Shown: piece after piece, positions 19,395 through 29,200 of the stretch | How the letters are laid out: each line of letters begins with the position of its first letter | Numbering within the stretch: position 1 is the stretch's first letter | Assembly: GCF_029024305.1 (NCBI RefSeq) | Contig: NZ_CP118974.1 | Span: 992,001-1,056,000 of the forward strand | Direction: 5' to 3' | DNA length: 64,000 bases | From: Mammaliicoccus vitulinus | GTDB lineage: Bacteria > Bacillota > Bacilli > Staphylococcales > Staphylococcaceae | Notes under the pieces: generated by a model | What the model saw: only the letters and a program-made list of their open reading frames with translations | Told to the model about the DNA's origin: nothing | Database searches by the model: none | Position numbers and translations under genes: made by a program

Positions 19395-19395
19395 A

Positions 19396-19427
19396 AAACA
19401 TGATGTACAAATAAGTACATCATGTTT
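19396..19427. terminator. Bidirectional terminator
   Basis: A perfect 13-bp stem (AAACATGATGTAC and its complement) with a 6-base loop lies between convergent genes. Confidence 0.8.
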
Positions 19428-19439
19428 CATTAAATGATA

Positions 19440-19754
19440 TTAAATTTCGTAAATATCAATGACTTGGCCATTAAAAGCATCAGCAATGAATTCGTAGTGT
19501 ACAAGTTTGTCATCTTTATTTACAGAAATGCCACCATGTACTACTTTTGTTTCAATGCCGAATTTTTGGTAGGTCTTTGGGATATGTAAGATATAAGATG
19601 CTTCAACATTGTTAAATTCTTTTTTTACTTGTTTAAGTATTTCTTCACAATTATAAAGTTTAAATTGTTTGAAGTAGATGATACTAGCAAGAACACTTAT
19701 TCCTGTAAAAACAGAAAAGATTAATATGACGAAGCGTAACTTATTATTTTGCAT
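19440..19754 (-). CDS. Small membrane-anchored PepSY-like protein (YtzB type)
   Basis: The 104-aa protein has one N-terminal transmembrane helix (about residues 7-28), then a short extracytoplasmic domain. Its C-terminal half (GGISVNKDDKLVHYEFIADAFNGQVIDI) resembles a single PepSY unit. The start at 19754 is preferred over the ATG at 19760, because AGGAGG is 7 bases from the former but only 1 from the latter. In B. subtilis a PepSY protein (YtzB) also neighbours the ytoP aminopeptidase, here divergently placed. The function is unknown; PepSY domains are thought to restrain peptidases. Confidence 0.7.
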   Translation of the reverse strand: MQNNKLRFVILIFSVFTGISVLASIIYFKQFKLYNCEEILKQVKKEFNNVEASYILHIPKTYQKFGIETKVVHGGISVNKDDKLVHYEFIADAFNGQVIDIYEI

Positions 19755-19833
19755 GACCATGCCTCCTTTTTCTTAAATTTAGTTTAACACAAAGCTAGTA
19801 TGATAGATAAATATTTAAATGAGGAGATTCATA

Positions 19834-20910
19834 ATGACACAAATTAGACAAGAAACACTCACTAGAATGAAAGAACTCACTGAATTACACGCAGTTCCTG
19901 GATTTGAAAATGAAGTACGTGAATATTTAAAAGAAAAAATGGCACCATATGTTGATGAAATCATTGGAGATAATATGGGGAGTATTTATGGTGTTAAAAA
20001 ATCTAAAAAAGAAAATGCACCTAAAGTATTAGTAGCAGCACATATGGATGAAATCGGGTTTATGGTTACTGAAATGACAAAAGAGGGTATGTTAAAATTT
20101 ACAGCACTTGGTGGCGTTTCATCAGATGTGTGGTTATCTCAAACTTTACAGTTAAAAACCCGAGAAGGTCGTTACTATAACGGAGTAGTTGGAAGTATAC
20201 CTAAACATTTTAGAACGGGTAAAGAAACAGGCGTTTCTATTGCTGACATGTTATTAGATGTTGGAGCTGAGAGTTTAGACCAATTAAAAGAAATGGGCAT
20301 TAAAATTGGCGATACGATAGTTCCCCGTACAGATTTTGAAAGATTAACTGAAAATAGGGTGTTAGCTAAAGCTTGGGATAATAGATATGGATGTCTCGTC
20401 GGCTTAGAGTTGTTAGAACAATTGAAGGATAAAGAACTAGATGTCGATTTATATGTTGGCGCAAACGTTCAAGAAGAAGTTGGTTTAAGAGGCGCTTCAG
20501 CAAGTGTTAACCTTATTCAACCTGATTTAGCTTTAGTAGTAGATTGTTCACCTGCAAATGATATGAAAGGTCATATCGGTTTATCTGGAGCTTTAGGTAA
20601 AGGTGTGTTAATTAGAATACTAGATCGTACGATGATTCTTTCAGAAAGAATGAGAGATTATTTAATTGATACTGTAGAAGAAAAAGAGATTGAACATCAA
20701 TATTTCCAATCACCAGGTGGTACAGATGGAGGAGAAATTCATAAATCTTTAACAGGTATTCCAACAGCAGTAATAGGTGTATGTGCAAGGTATATTCATA
20801 CGAGTAAAGCTATTTATGATGTAAGAGATTACTTAAGTGCAAAAACATTGCTCGAAGAATTAGTATTAGATTTAAGTTCAGAAAAGATTGAATATTTGAA
20901 ATTTAATTAA
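19834..20910 (+). CDS. ytoP: M42-family glutamyl-type aminopeptidase (YtoP)
   Basis: The 358-aa cytoplasmic metallo-aminopeptidase has the M42 motifs. AAHMDEIGFMV carries the first metal His-x-Asp, AWDNRYG the bridging Asp, NVQEEVGLRGA the catalytic Glu pair, VVDCSPA the next metal ligand, and RYIHTS the final His. I chose the ATG at 19834 because GAGGAG lies 8 bases upstream; an in-frame start 15 bases earlier lacks one. Such peptidases trim N-terminal acidic or neutral residues from peptides. Confidence 0.9.
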   Translation: MTQIRQETLTRMKELTELHAVPGFENEVREYLKEKMAPYVDEIIGDNMGSIYGVKKSKKENAPKVLVAAHMDEIGFMVTEMTKEGMLKFTALGGVSSDVWLSQTLQLKTREGRYYNGVVGSIPKHFRTGKETGVSIADMLLDVGAESLDQLKEMGIKIGDTIVPRTDFERLTENRVLAKAWDNRYGCLVGLELLEQLKDKELDVDLYVGANVQEEVGLRGASASVNLIQPDLALVVDCSPANDMKGHIGLSGALGKGVLIRILDRTMILSERMRDYLIDTVEEKEIEHQYFQSPGGTDGGEIHKSLTGIPTAVIGVCARYIHTSKAIYDVRDYLSAKTLLEELVLDLSSEKIEYLKFN

Positions 20911-20925
20911 TCCAGATTATAGTAA

Positions 20926-20954
20926 TTGACAGTAGTTGGATTTCGGTCTAAACT
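20926..20954 (+). promoter_or_regulatory. Promoter of the cystine-type ABC operon
   Basis: TTGACA, 17 bases, TAAACT is a strong match to the vegetative consensus. Confidence 0.7.
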
Positions 20955-20959
20955 ATGTT

Positions 20960-20975
20960 TATTCCGATTAGGATA
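20960..20975 (+). promoter_or_regulatory. Possible CymR-type operator
   Basis: The imperfect palindrome TATTCCGATTAGGATA sits just after the -10 box, where a repressor would block transcription. It resembles the ATTCC...GGAAT core of CymR sites that control cysteine uptake genes, but the match is partial. Confidence 0.25.
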
Positions 20976-20997
20976 CTAAGAATAGAGGGATGTATAA

Positions 20998-21780
20998 ATG
21001 AAAAAAGGTATATTTTTAATTATTGCATTAATAATAGTGTTAGCTGCTTGTGGGAACGGCAATGACTCTAAAGAAAGTAGCAGTAAGAAAGATGATAAAA
21101 CATTAGTAGTTGGTACAGAAGGTACTTACTCACCGTTTAGCTATCATGATAAAAATGACAAGTTAACGGGTTATGATGTAGAAGTTACTAAAGCAGTAGC
21201 AAAAGAAATGGGTTATAAAGTTAAGTTTAAAGAAACACAATGGGATTCAATGTTTGCAGGTTTAGATGCAGGACGCTTTGATATGGTTGCGAACCAAGTA
21301 GGTATTAATGATGAGAGAAAAGCTAAATACAAATTCTCGGATCCATATACTTATTCAAAAGGTGTATTAGTAGTTAATGAGAATAATACAGATATTAAGT
21401 CATTTGATGATGTAAAAGGTAAAAAGCTTGCTCAAACTTTAACATCTAATTATGGTCAACTTGCTAAATCTAAAGGTGCAGATATTACGAAAGTAGATGG
21501 TTTCAACCAAGCTATGGATTTATTACAATCTAAACGTGTTGAAGGTACATTTAATGATAATGTTTCATATTTAGATTATAAAAAGCAAAAACCAAATGCT
21601 AAAATCAAAGCTATTGAAGGCGATGCAGAACAAAGTCAATCAGCATTTACTTTTAGTAAAAAAGAAGATGACAAAGTTATTAAAGACTTCAATAAAGGCT
21701 TGAAAACATTAAAAGATAATGGCGAATTAGAAAAAATAAGTAAGAAATGGTTTGGCGATAATGTTTCAGAGCCTAAATGA
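20998..21780 (+). CDS. Cystine-type amino acid ABC transporter, substrate-binding lipoprotein
   Basis: The 260-aa protein starts with a lipoprotein signal (hydrophobic residues 5-15, lipobox LAAC with the modified Cys18). A Ser/Lys-rich linker and one bacterial solute-binding domain family 3 follow (LVVGTEGTYSPFSYHD, LTGYDVEV, WDSMFAGLDAGRFDMVANQV). This subfamily includes TcyA cystine-binding proteins; cystine is the best guess but not proven. It is the first gene of a three-gene transporter operon, overlapping the permease gene by about 20 bases. Confidence 0.87.
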   Translation: MKKGIFLIIALIIVLAACGNGNDSKESSSKKDDKTLVVGTEGTYSPFSYHDKNDKLTGYDVEVTKAVAKEMGYKVKFKETQWDSMFAGLDAGRFDMVANQVGINDERKAKYKFSDPYTYSKGVLVVNENNTDIKSFDDVKGKKLAQTLTSNYGQLAKSKGADITKVDGFNQAMDLLQSKRVEGTFNDNVSYLDYKKQKPNAKIKAIEGDAEQSQSAFTFSKKEDDKVIKDFNKGLKTLKDNGELEKISKKWFGDNVSEPK

Positions 21781-22480
21781 TGAACAACTTCATGCATTAA
21801 ATGCTGCAAAACAAGCATTTTTACCTATGCTAGAAGGTTTAGTTAAATATTCTATACCTATAACGTTAGTTACTTTTGTTATTGGTTTAATTTTAGCTTT
21901 ACTTACTGCTTTGATGCGTATTTCTAGTAGCAAAGTACTTAAAGGGATTGCCCGTTTTTATGTTTCAATCATTAGGGGTACACCTATGATTGTTCAATTA
22001 TTCATTATCTTTTATGGTATCCCCGAATTAGGTAGATTGGTAACAGGTAATGCAGAGAATCAACTCACCTTGTCACCGGTTATAGCTGCAATTATAGGTC
22101 TGTCACTTAATGTAGGTGCATATGCATCTGAAATATTAAGAGGTGGCATTATGTCGATACCTAAAGGACAGACAGAAGCAGCGTATTCAATTGGTATGAA
22201 CTATAAACAAACAGTGCAACGAATTATACTACCTCAAGCAATTAGAGTGTCCATACCAGCTTTAGGTAATACTTTCTTAAGCTTAATAAAAGACACTTCA
22301 TTATTAGGTTTCATTTTAGTAGCTGAAATGTTTAGAAAAGCGCAAGAAGTGGCATCTACTACGTATGAATTTTTAACAATTTATGTATTAGTTGCGATTT
22401 TATATTGGATCGTATGTTTCATTATATCAGTCATCCAATCTTACTATGAATCTTATATTGAAAGAGGGTATCGCTCATGA
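21761..22480 (+). CDS. Cystine-type amino acid ABC transporter permease
   Basis: The 239-aa membrane protein is of the His/Glu/Gln/Arg permease family. About five hydrophobic helices and the cytoplasmic EAA loop ([24 protein letters not shown], cut in two by a helix start) mark where it contacts the ATPase. I use the ATG at 21761, which overlaps the lipoprotein gene; a TTG nine bases earlier is possible and neither has a strong ribosome site, so coupling is likely. The last four bases overlap the ATPase start. Confidence 0.87.
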   Translation: MFQSLNDEQLHALNAAKQAFLPMLEGLVKYSIPITLVTFVIGLILALLTALMRISSSKVLKGIARFYVSIIRGTPMIVQLFIIFYGIPELGRLVTGNAENQLTLSPVIAAIIGLSLNVGAYASEILRGGIMSIPKGQTEAAYSIGMNYKQTVQRIILPQAIRVSIPALGNTFLSLIKDTSLLGFILVAEMFRKAQEVASTTYEFLTIYVLVAILYWIVCFIISVIQSYYESYIERGYRS

Positions 22481-23205
22481 TTGAACTTCAAAATATAAAA
22501 AAATCTTTTAATGATGTAGAAGTAATCAAAGGGATTAATCTTTTAGTAGATAAAGGTGAAGTGATCACTTTAATAGGTAGATCTGGTTCTGGTAAAACGA
22601 CATTGTTAAGAATGATAAATGCTTTAGAGATTCCAACTGAAGGTACAGTGTTTGTAAATGGCGAAACATATACATCCAATAATAAAAAAGCTCAAATTAA
22701 AGTTAGAAAACAGTCTGGTATGGTTTTCCAAAATTACAACTTGTTTCCACATAAAACAGCGATTGAAAATGTAATGGAAGGCTTAATCACTGTTAAAAAA
22801 ATGAACAAGCAAAAAGCTTATGATGAAGCACTCCAACTTTTAATAAAAGTTGGGTTAGAAAGTGTTAAAGATCAAAGACCACATGCTTTATCTGGAGGAC
22901 AACAACAACGTGTTGCAATTGCACGAGCATTAGCTATGAACCCTAAAGTTATGCTTTTTGATGAACCGACATCAGCATTAGATCCTGAACTTGTTAATGA
23001 TGTTCTTAAAGTTATTAAAGATCTAGCAAACGAAGGTATGACAATGGTCATTGTTACGCATGAGATGCGATTTGCAAGAGAAGTTTCAGATAGAATGATA
23101 TTCATAAATGATGGATTGATAGGTGAAGAAGGTGAACCAGAAACATTGTTCACTCAGCCTAAAACAGATGCATTAAAAAAATTCCTTAATGTTATAGAAG
23201 TATAG
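22477..23205 (+). CDS. Cystine-type amino acid ABC transporter ATP-binding protein
   Basis: The 242-aa ATPase shows Walker A GRSGSGKT (residues 34-41), the Q-loop MVFQNYNLF, signature [15 protein letters not shown], Walker [15 protein letters not shown] and the switch His in VTHEM. This is a polar amino acid importer ATPase. The ATGA overlap with the permease and the perfect terminator afterwards define the operon end. Confidence 0.92.
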   Translation: MIELQNIKKSFNDVEVIKGINLLVDKGEVITLIGRSGSGKTTLLRMINALEIPTEGTVFVNGETYTSNNKKAQIKVRKQSGMVFQNYNLFPHKTAIENVMEGLITVKKMNKQKAYDEALQLLIKVGLESVKDQRPHALSGGQQQRVAIARALAMNPKVMLFDEPTSALDPELVNDVLKVIKDLANEGMTMVIVTHEMRFAREVSDRMIFINDGLIGEEGEPETLFTQPKTDALKKFLNVIEV

Positions 23206-23215
23206 TGAATTCTAT

Positions 23216-23266
23216 AAAAGTACATGTAATTATTTGAAATTAAATAATTACATGTACTTTTTTATA
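23216..23266 (+). terminator. Terminator of the ABC operon
   Basis: A perfect 20-bp stem (23216-23235 with 23242-23261) and a 6-base loop are followed by more T. It is the longest uninterrupted stem in the window. Confidence 0.92.
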
Positions 23267-23295
23267 GTATAATCTTTTTTAAGGAGTGTGAATAA

Positions 23296-24312
23296 ATGGA
23301 GAAAGTAAAATCATTTTTCAATAGAACAATAATCGATGGTCTTAGTTTTATGGCTTTAGGTTTATTTAGTACTTTAATTGTTGGACTCATTATAGAAACG
23401 CTAGGTCAGACTTTAAATACATACTTCGATACATCGATTATGATAGAGATAGGAAAATTAGCTCAAACATTAACTGGAGCTGGGGTAGGGGTAGCTGTTA
23501 GTTATGGATTAGGCGCCTCACCATTGATTATATTTACAACAGCTGTTACAGGAATGTATGGTTACGAGCAAGGTGGCGCTGTAGGTAGTTATTTAGCTTC
23601 AGTAGTTGCAAGTGAATTAGGTAGATTTTATTCTGGTAAAACTAAAATTGATATTATTTTGTCACCAATTTTAACGCTATTTATTGGTACATGTATTGCG
23701 AAATTTGTAGCACCTTTTATAGATATATTTATGAAAGAATTGGGTAGTTGGATTCAATTAAGTACTGAACAGCAGCCTTTGTTAATGGGGATGTTCGTAA
23801 GCTTTTTAGTAGGTATCACTTTGAGTAGTCCGATTTCCAGCGCTGCGTTAGCTTTAATGCTCGGCTTAAGTGGCACTGCAGCAGCGGCGGCGACAATTGG
23901 CGGATGTTGTCATATGATTGGCTTTGCAGTAACGAGTTATAGAGACAACGGCATTTCAGGGGTAATTGCTCACGGTATAGGAACAAGTAAATTACAAATT
24001 CCTAATTATTTAAAACAACCATTTATATTAATTCCCCCTGTAGTTGCAAGTTTAGTAGTGGCACCGATTATGACGGTCTTTTGGCCGATGGAAAATAATG
24101 CAGCAGGCGCAGGTATGGGGTCAAGTGGGCTTGTAGGTCAAATTATGACGATCAAGACAATGGGTAGCTCAACTGAAGTCTTGTTACAAATCGCATTTTT
24201 CCACTTTTTATTACCGGCAGTAATCTGTTTATTTGTTTATCAATTATTAAGAAAGTATCATATAATAAAAGATGGTCAACAATCTCTAATGATAGGAAGT
24301 GTCAAAAAATGA
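23296..24312 (+). CDS. PTS transporter subunit IIC-like membrane protein
   Basis: The 338-aa protein matches the PTS_EIIC_2 family: about eight to ten hydrophobic helices with many Gly/Ala pairs (TLTGAGVGVAVSYGLGASPL, IGGCCHMIGFAV). No IIA, IIB or phosphorylation-site cysteine/histidine domain is attached, and no such gene is nearby, so sugar phosphotransfer is doubtful. The ATGA overlap with the thioredoxin gene suggests the two act together or at least are cotranslated. GGAG lies 10 bases before the ATG. Confidence 0.78.
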   Translation: MEKVKSFFNRTIIDGLSFMALGLFSTLIVGLIIETLGQTLNTYFDTSIMIEIGKLAQTLTGAGVGVAVSYGLGASPLIIFTTAVTGMYGYEQGGAVGSYLASVVASELGRFYSGKTKIDIILSPILTLFIGTCIAKFVAPFIDIFMKELGSWIQLSTEQQPLLMGMFVSFLVGITLSSPISSAALALMLGLSGTAAAAATIGGCCHMIGFAVTSYRDNGISGVIAHGIGTSKLQIPNYLKQPFILIPPVVASLVVAPIMTVFWPMENNAAGAGMGSSGLVGQIMTIKTMGSSTEVLLQIAFFHFLLPAVICLFVYQLLRKYHIIKDGQQSLMIGSVKK

Positions 24313-24623
24313 AGCAATTGACTTCAATTGAAGAATTTAAAACTTTAATTAATGAACCAACTATATTTATGTTTACAGCATCTTGGTGTCCAGATTGTCA
24401 CTTTATTGATCCGGATTTACCAGCACTTGAAGAAAAGTATAAACAATATCAATTCGTATCTGTAGATAGAGATGAGTTTATTGACTTATGTCAAGAAGTG
24501 GATGTTATGGGTATTCCGAGTTTCATCGCTTATGATAAAGAACAAGAATTAGGAAGATATGTAGGCAAAGAACGTAAAACAATTCCTCAAATCAGTTCAT
24601 TTATTGATGGATTAAGCGAATAA
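24309..24623 (+). CDS. ytpP: Thioredoxin-family protein YtpP
   Basis: The 104-aa thioredoxin fold has the active-site motif SWCPDCH (Cys27, Cys30). The family cis-proline is in MGIPSFIAYD. The WCPDC motif differs from the usual WCGPC, so redox potential may differ. There is no signal peptide, so it acts in the cytoplasm. The start overlaps the preceding membrane protein by four bases. Confidence 0.9.
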   Translation: MKQLTSIEEFKTLINEPTIFMFTASWCPDCHFIDPDLPALEEKYKQYQFVSVDRDEFIDLCQEVDVMGIPSFIAYDKEQELGRYVGKERKTIPQISSFIDGLSE

Positions 24624-24631
24624 AATAATAG

Positions 24632-24687
24632 AAAAAAAGCAGGTCGAAAAAAAGTTTCTTTTATTTTCGATTTACCTGCTTTTTTAT
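24632..24687 (+). terminator. Terminator after ytpP
   Basis: AAAAAGCAGGT pairs with ACCTGCTTTTT. An inner GAAAA/TTTTC helix lies in the long loop, and T-rich sequence follows. Confidence 0.85.
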
Positions 24688-24779
24688 TTTATTTAAGTTG
24701 ATTTATATATGTTTATCACTGTTACATAACTGTGTTTTGTTGTAAACTATATAGAGGTATAAAAATAGGAGTGTTAAGT

Positions 24780-25652
24780 ATGAACGTCTTTCAAATGAGA
24801 GATTTATTAAAAGATCGCTTGAAATCATTAGATGCAAATTTCAAGTTTGATAGAGAAAATGAAAGCTTAAGAATAGAAAGAATAGATAATCAAAAAGGAC
24901 TCTCTGTAAAACTAGCTCCGATTATTGCTAAATATAAGGATAAAGGTGATAAAACAATAGAAGAAATTGTTTATTACGTAACAGAGACAATAAACGCAAT
25001 GCAAGATGAATCTACTAAAGAAATTAATAAAATTGAAATTTTACCAGTTATAAGGTCTACAAGTTTCCATAAAGAAACTAAAGAAGGTAAACCTTTTTTA
25101 ATTGATGAACACACAGCTGAGACGAACGTTTATTATGCATTAGATTTAGGGAACACTTATCGCTTAATTGATGAATCCATGCTAGTAGAACTTAAATTAA
25201 CTAAAGAACAAATTAAAGAACAAGCGCTATTTAACATTAAAAAAAGAAAAACAACATATAAATCTGATGAAGTCCAAGGTAATACATTTTATTTTGTAAA
25301 TACAAATGATGGTTATGATGCTTCTAGAATCTTAAACCAGACATTCTTACAAGATGTTTATAAAAACATTGAAGGGGAAATGTTATTAGCTACGCCACAT
25401 CAAGATGTATTAGTTATTTGTGATATAAAGAATGAAATTGGCTATGATATCGTTGCTCAAATGACGATGTCATTTTTCCAAAATGGACTTGTTCCAATCA
25501 CTTCATTATCTTTCTCTTATACACCTGAAAAGCCTTTAGAACCAATCTTTATATTAGGTAAAAATCATTCGCGTAAGAGAAATCAAGAAGTGATTGATCG
25601 TCTTGAAAAGAATAGAGAAATATTTAAAAATATGAAAAATAATAAAAAATAA
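24780..25652 (+). CDS. ytpQ: DUF1444 protein YtpQ
   Basis: The 290-aa soluble protein matches the YtpQ/DUF1444 family of firmicutes. The start at 24780 is set by ATAGGAGTG 8 bases upstream; the frame continues 16 codons upstream without a ribosome site. I see no catalytic motif. The C-terminal tail is basic ([21 protein letters not shown]). It sits, as in Bacillus, between ytpP and ytpR. Its function is unknown. Confidence 0.83.
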   Translation: MNVFQMRDLLKDRLKSLDANFKFDRENESLRIERIDNQKGLSVKLAPIIAKYKDKGDKTIEEIVYYVTETINAMQDESTKEINKIEILPVIRSTSFHKETKEGKPFLIDEHTAETNVYYALDLGNTYRLIDESMLVELKLTKEQIKEQALFNIKKRKTTYKSDEVQGNTFYFVNTNDGYDASRILNQTFLQDVYKNIEGEMLLATPHQDVLVICDIKNEIGYDIVAQMTMSFFQNGLVPITSLSFSYTPEKPLEPIFILGKNHSRKRNQEVIDRLEKNREIFKNMKNNKK

Positions 25653-25681
25653 ACAATACAAACTGTAAGGAGTTTACAAAA

Positions 25682-26287
25682 ATGAATTTATTTTATAACA
25701 AAAATGGCGTTGGCGATGTTCTAATGGTTACGATAGACCCTGTAACAGAGGGATTAGTGTATGAATACGAAAATGATATCACGATTATTAAAAGTGAAAG
25801 CAATGTTGTAGGTTTCAACATATTTAATGCTTCTAAATATGTTCAGTTAGAAGGTAATGGAAACATTAAAGTTCAAGAAAAACATATCAATAGTATACAA
25901 GATTTATTAGAAAAGAATCATATCGACTATAAGCTAGAAGCTGATTTATCATCTAAATTTGTAGTAGGGTATGTAACAGAAAAATCAAAACATCCAGATG
26001 CTGATAAATTATCTGTCTGCCAAGTTGACGTTGGAGATGAAACATTACAAATTGTTTGTGGTGCACCAAATATTGACCAAGACCAAAAAGTAGTAGTAGC
26101 TAAAGTAGGAGCTGTTATGCCTAGTGGTATGATTATTAAAGATGCAGAATTACGCGGTGTTCCTTCTAGTGGTATGATATGTTCGATGAAAGAACTTGAT
26201 TTGGAAGGTGCTCCAAATGAAAAAGGTATAATGGTATTAGAGGATAGTTATACTGTAGGAACACCATTTTTTGAAGACGAAAGGTAG
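25682..26287 (+). CDS. ytpR: tRNA-binding-domain protein YtpR
   Basis: The 201-aa protein has an N-terminal YtpR-specific domain and a C-terminal EMAP/PheT-type OB fold. Residues about 98-195 contain [27 protein letters not shown] and [14 protein letters not shown], the tRNA-binding motifs also found at the N-terminus of PheRS beta. Its role may be tRNA binding or storage; this is not shown. A ribosome site (AAGGAG) precedes the ATG, 29 bases after ytpQ. Confidence 0.88.
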   Translation: MNLFYNKNGVGDVLMVTIDPVTEGLVYEYENDITIIKSESNVVGFNIFNASKYVQLEGNGNIKVQEKHINSIQDLLEKNHIDYKLEADLSSKFVVGYVTEKSKHPDADKLSVCQVDVGDETLQIVCGAPNIDQDQKVVVAKVGAVMPSGMIIKDAELRGVPSSGMICSMKELDLEGAPNEKGIMVLEDSYTVGTPFFEDER

Positions 26288-26294
26288 TGAGCCT

Positions 26295-29200
26295 ATGAGT
26301 TGGTTTGATGATATATTCGGACAATCCAAAAGTAATCAAAAAAACGAAAAACCAAAAAATGATCAAGAGTCTTTAGATCATAATCCAGAAGACGAGTCTC
26401 AAAACGAAGAAATATATAAAAGACCTAAAGGCAAATTTAGATTCCCAATTCAAATGGAATATGAAGAATCTACTGATGAAAATGAAGAACAACAGTATCA
26501 TTCAGAAAATGAAACAGAACATAAATATCATGATCACAGATTTTATGATGAAAATGAAGCTTCATTTTCTTCTAATAGAAGAAGACGTAGAAGAAATCAA
26601 AATGTTGAACAAAAACCTTCGAAAAACACATCGAAAAATCATTATGAAGATGTAAGTAAGGATTATAACAAAAATAAAAATACATCTACTCATAATAATA
26701 AAAAAGCTAACAAGAACAATGAAGATAAATTGTTTGAAGAAAGACTGAATTCTTTACATCAACCTAAATTTAGAGCCACTGAAGTGCCTTCAGCTATTTT
26801 CGGCATGCGCAAACAAAAAGAAGTGCCAAATAGTGGACTGAAAGATCATAGCTCATCAAGTCATTCTGATGAACCTAACAAAGAAAATCATGACAATAGT
26901 CATAAAAAGCAAAGTAGTGAAATCATCCAAGATGTCCCTACTTATTCAAAGATGGACAACACAATTAACATAGAAAATATATATGCGTCACAAATTGTTT
27001 CTGAAATTAGAAAAGAACGTGAAAAGAAACTTCAAAAGAAAAAACAGTTTGAAAAAGCATTAAAAGAAAAAAGAGAACAAGAACTCAAAAATCTTGAATC
27101 ACTTGAATCAGATGAAGAAAAGTCACAAATTAAAAATCAAGATTATTTCTTTAAACAACAAGCTTCATTCATTAAAAATAAGCCGACTGAATATCCTGTT
27201 AATGAAAATGATGAAATGGAATCAGAAAGTGAAATTAACAGTGAAAATGAACACAATCAAAATGAAATGGATTCTACTAACGATGAAATCAAGATGTCAT
27301 TACAACCTGATGTAAATGACCTAACTACATATGAATTTAAAGAAATTGATTTGGATTTTGATGAAGAAACAAATAGTGAACAACAAACAGAGAATGATCA
27401 AGATAAGGCTGAACCAGAACTAGAAGAAGAGAGATACCAGGATAAGACTGAGATAGAACCAGAATTAGAAATAGAAGCAGAAAAAATTGTTAATGATTTT
27501 GATGAAGAAAAGGTAGAAGATTCTACATTCGAAGAAGTTGAATCAGTTGAGCAAATAGATAAACAACAGAGCAATAAAAATGACAGTCTTTATCAAGAAA
27601 CAATTGAACCAAGTTCTGATGCAGAGATGTATGAGCTACCAGACGAAGAACAAGATGTAATCGAAACAGTAGAAACAAATGATAATGAAACATTGAATGA
27701 TGCTGAACTTCGAAATGAAGACGATACATTAAATTCAATAGATGAACATAATCAATTTGTAGAAGATGATATAAGTTTTGAAGATTTTGAAGAAGATGAA
27801 CCTGAACAAGCAACTTCTGATGATGAAACGTTGGAATTATTAGATGAAAGCTTACTGGTAGATGCTCAAGATATAGAAGAGTATGAACAACAAGAAGAAT
27901 TTGAACATCCAGAAGATATAGAAGAGCGTGAACAACCAGAGGTAGTTGAGGAAGCTGAAGTAGTAGACCAACAAGAAGAAGTTGAGAAACCTGAAGAAAA
28001 AGCTTCGTATGAACCTGTACTCAAACCTAAATCAACAAGAAAAACTTCACCATTTAATGTTGTGATGACACCTTCAGATAAACGAAAACATCAAACATTT
28101 AAAAAAGATGTAATGACGAGAGATACAAATGATACAAAATCTCATGATGACAAAGATAACGATTCGAACAATGAAGTTGAACAAGCAACTAAGCGTAAAG
28201 GACCATTATTTGTTCTTCCACCAGTATCAATATTAGATGATATTGTGGAACAAGAAGATAATAGTGAATGGCTCGAAGAAAAGAAAAAAGAATTAGACGA
28301 AGCTTTTTATCATTTTAATGTACCAGCTCACGTTGTAAATATGATACAAGGTCCGACTGTAACAAGATTTGAATTATCAGTTGAAAAAGGCGTAAAAGTG
28401 TCGAAAATTACAGCACTTCAAGATGATATCAAAATGGCTTTAGCTGCTAAAGACATTAGAATTGAAGCACCCATTCCTGGTACAAGTTTAGTTGGTATAG
28501 AAGTTCCAAATCAAAGTCCCAAAAAAATACCTTTAGGACAAATGATTACTTCTAAAGCTTTTCAACAATCTGAAAGCAAGTTAACTGTTGCAATGGGCTT
28601 TAAGATTAATAATGAACCATTATTAATGGATATATCTAAGACACCACATGCGCTTATAGCTGGCGCGACAGGTTCTGGTAAATCTGTGTGCATAAATGCA
28701 ATTTTAACGAGTCTATTATATAAAAATCATCCAGATGAACTAAAATTATTACTTATTGATCCTAAGATGGTGGAACTTGCACCATATAATAATTTGCCGC
28801 ATTTAGTAGCGCCAGTTATAACAGACGTGAAAGCTGCAACAGCTAGTCTAAAATGGGCTGTTGAAGAAATGGAAAGAAGATATAAGCGTTTTGCAGAATT
28901 ACACGTCAGAAATATAACGGCGTTTAATAAGAAAGCAAATTACGAGCAAAGAATGGCAAAAATCATTATAGTTATAGATGAATTAGCAGATTTAATGATG
29001 ATGTCTCCACAAGAAGTGGAACAATCTATTGCTAGAATTGCGCAAAAGGCTAGAGCCAGTGGTATTCATATGATTCTTGCGACGCAACGACCTTCAGTTA
29101 ATGTAATTACAGGCTTAATAAAAGCCAATGTACCGACTAGAATTTCCTTTATGGTATCATCTTCGATTGACTCTAGAACTATTCTTGATGTTGGTGGAGC

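Noticed and set aside
27523-27813. 96-aa frame on the minus strand within sftA
   Set aside because: Its Leu/His-rich composition is the mirror of the Glu/Asp-rich linker codons; it is a shadow frame with no start signals.
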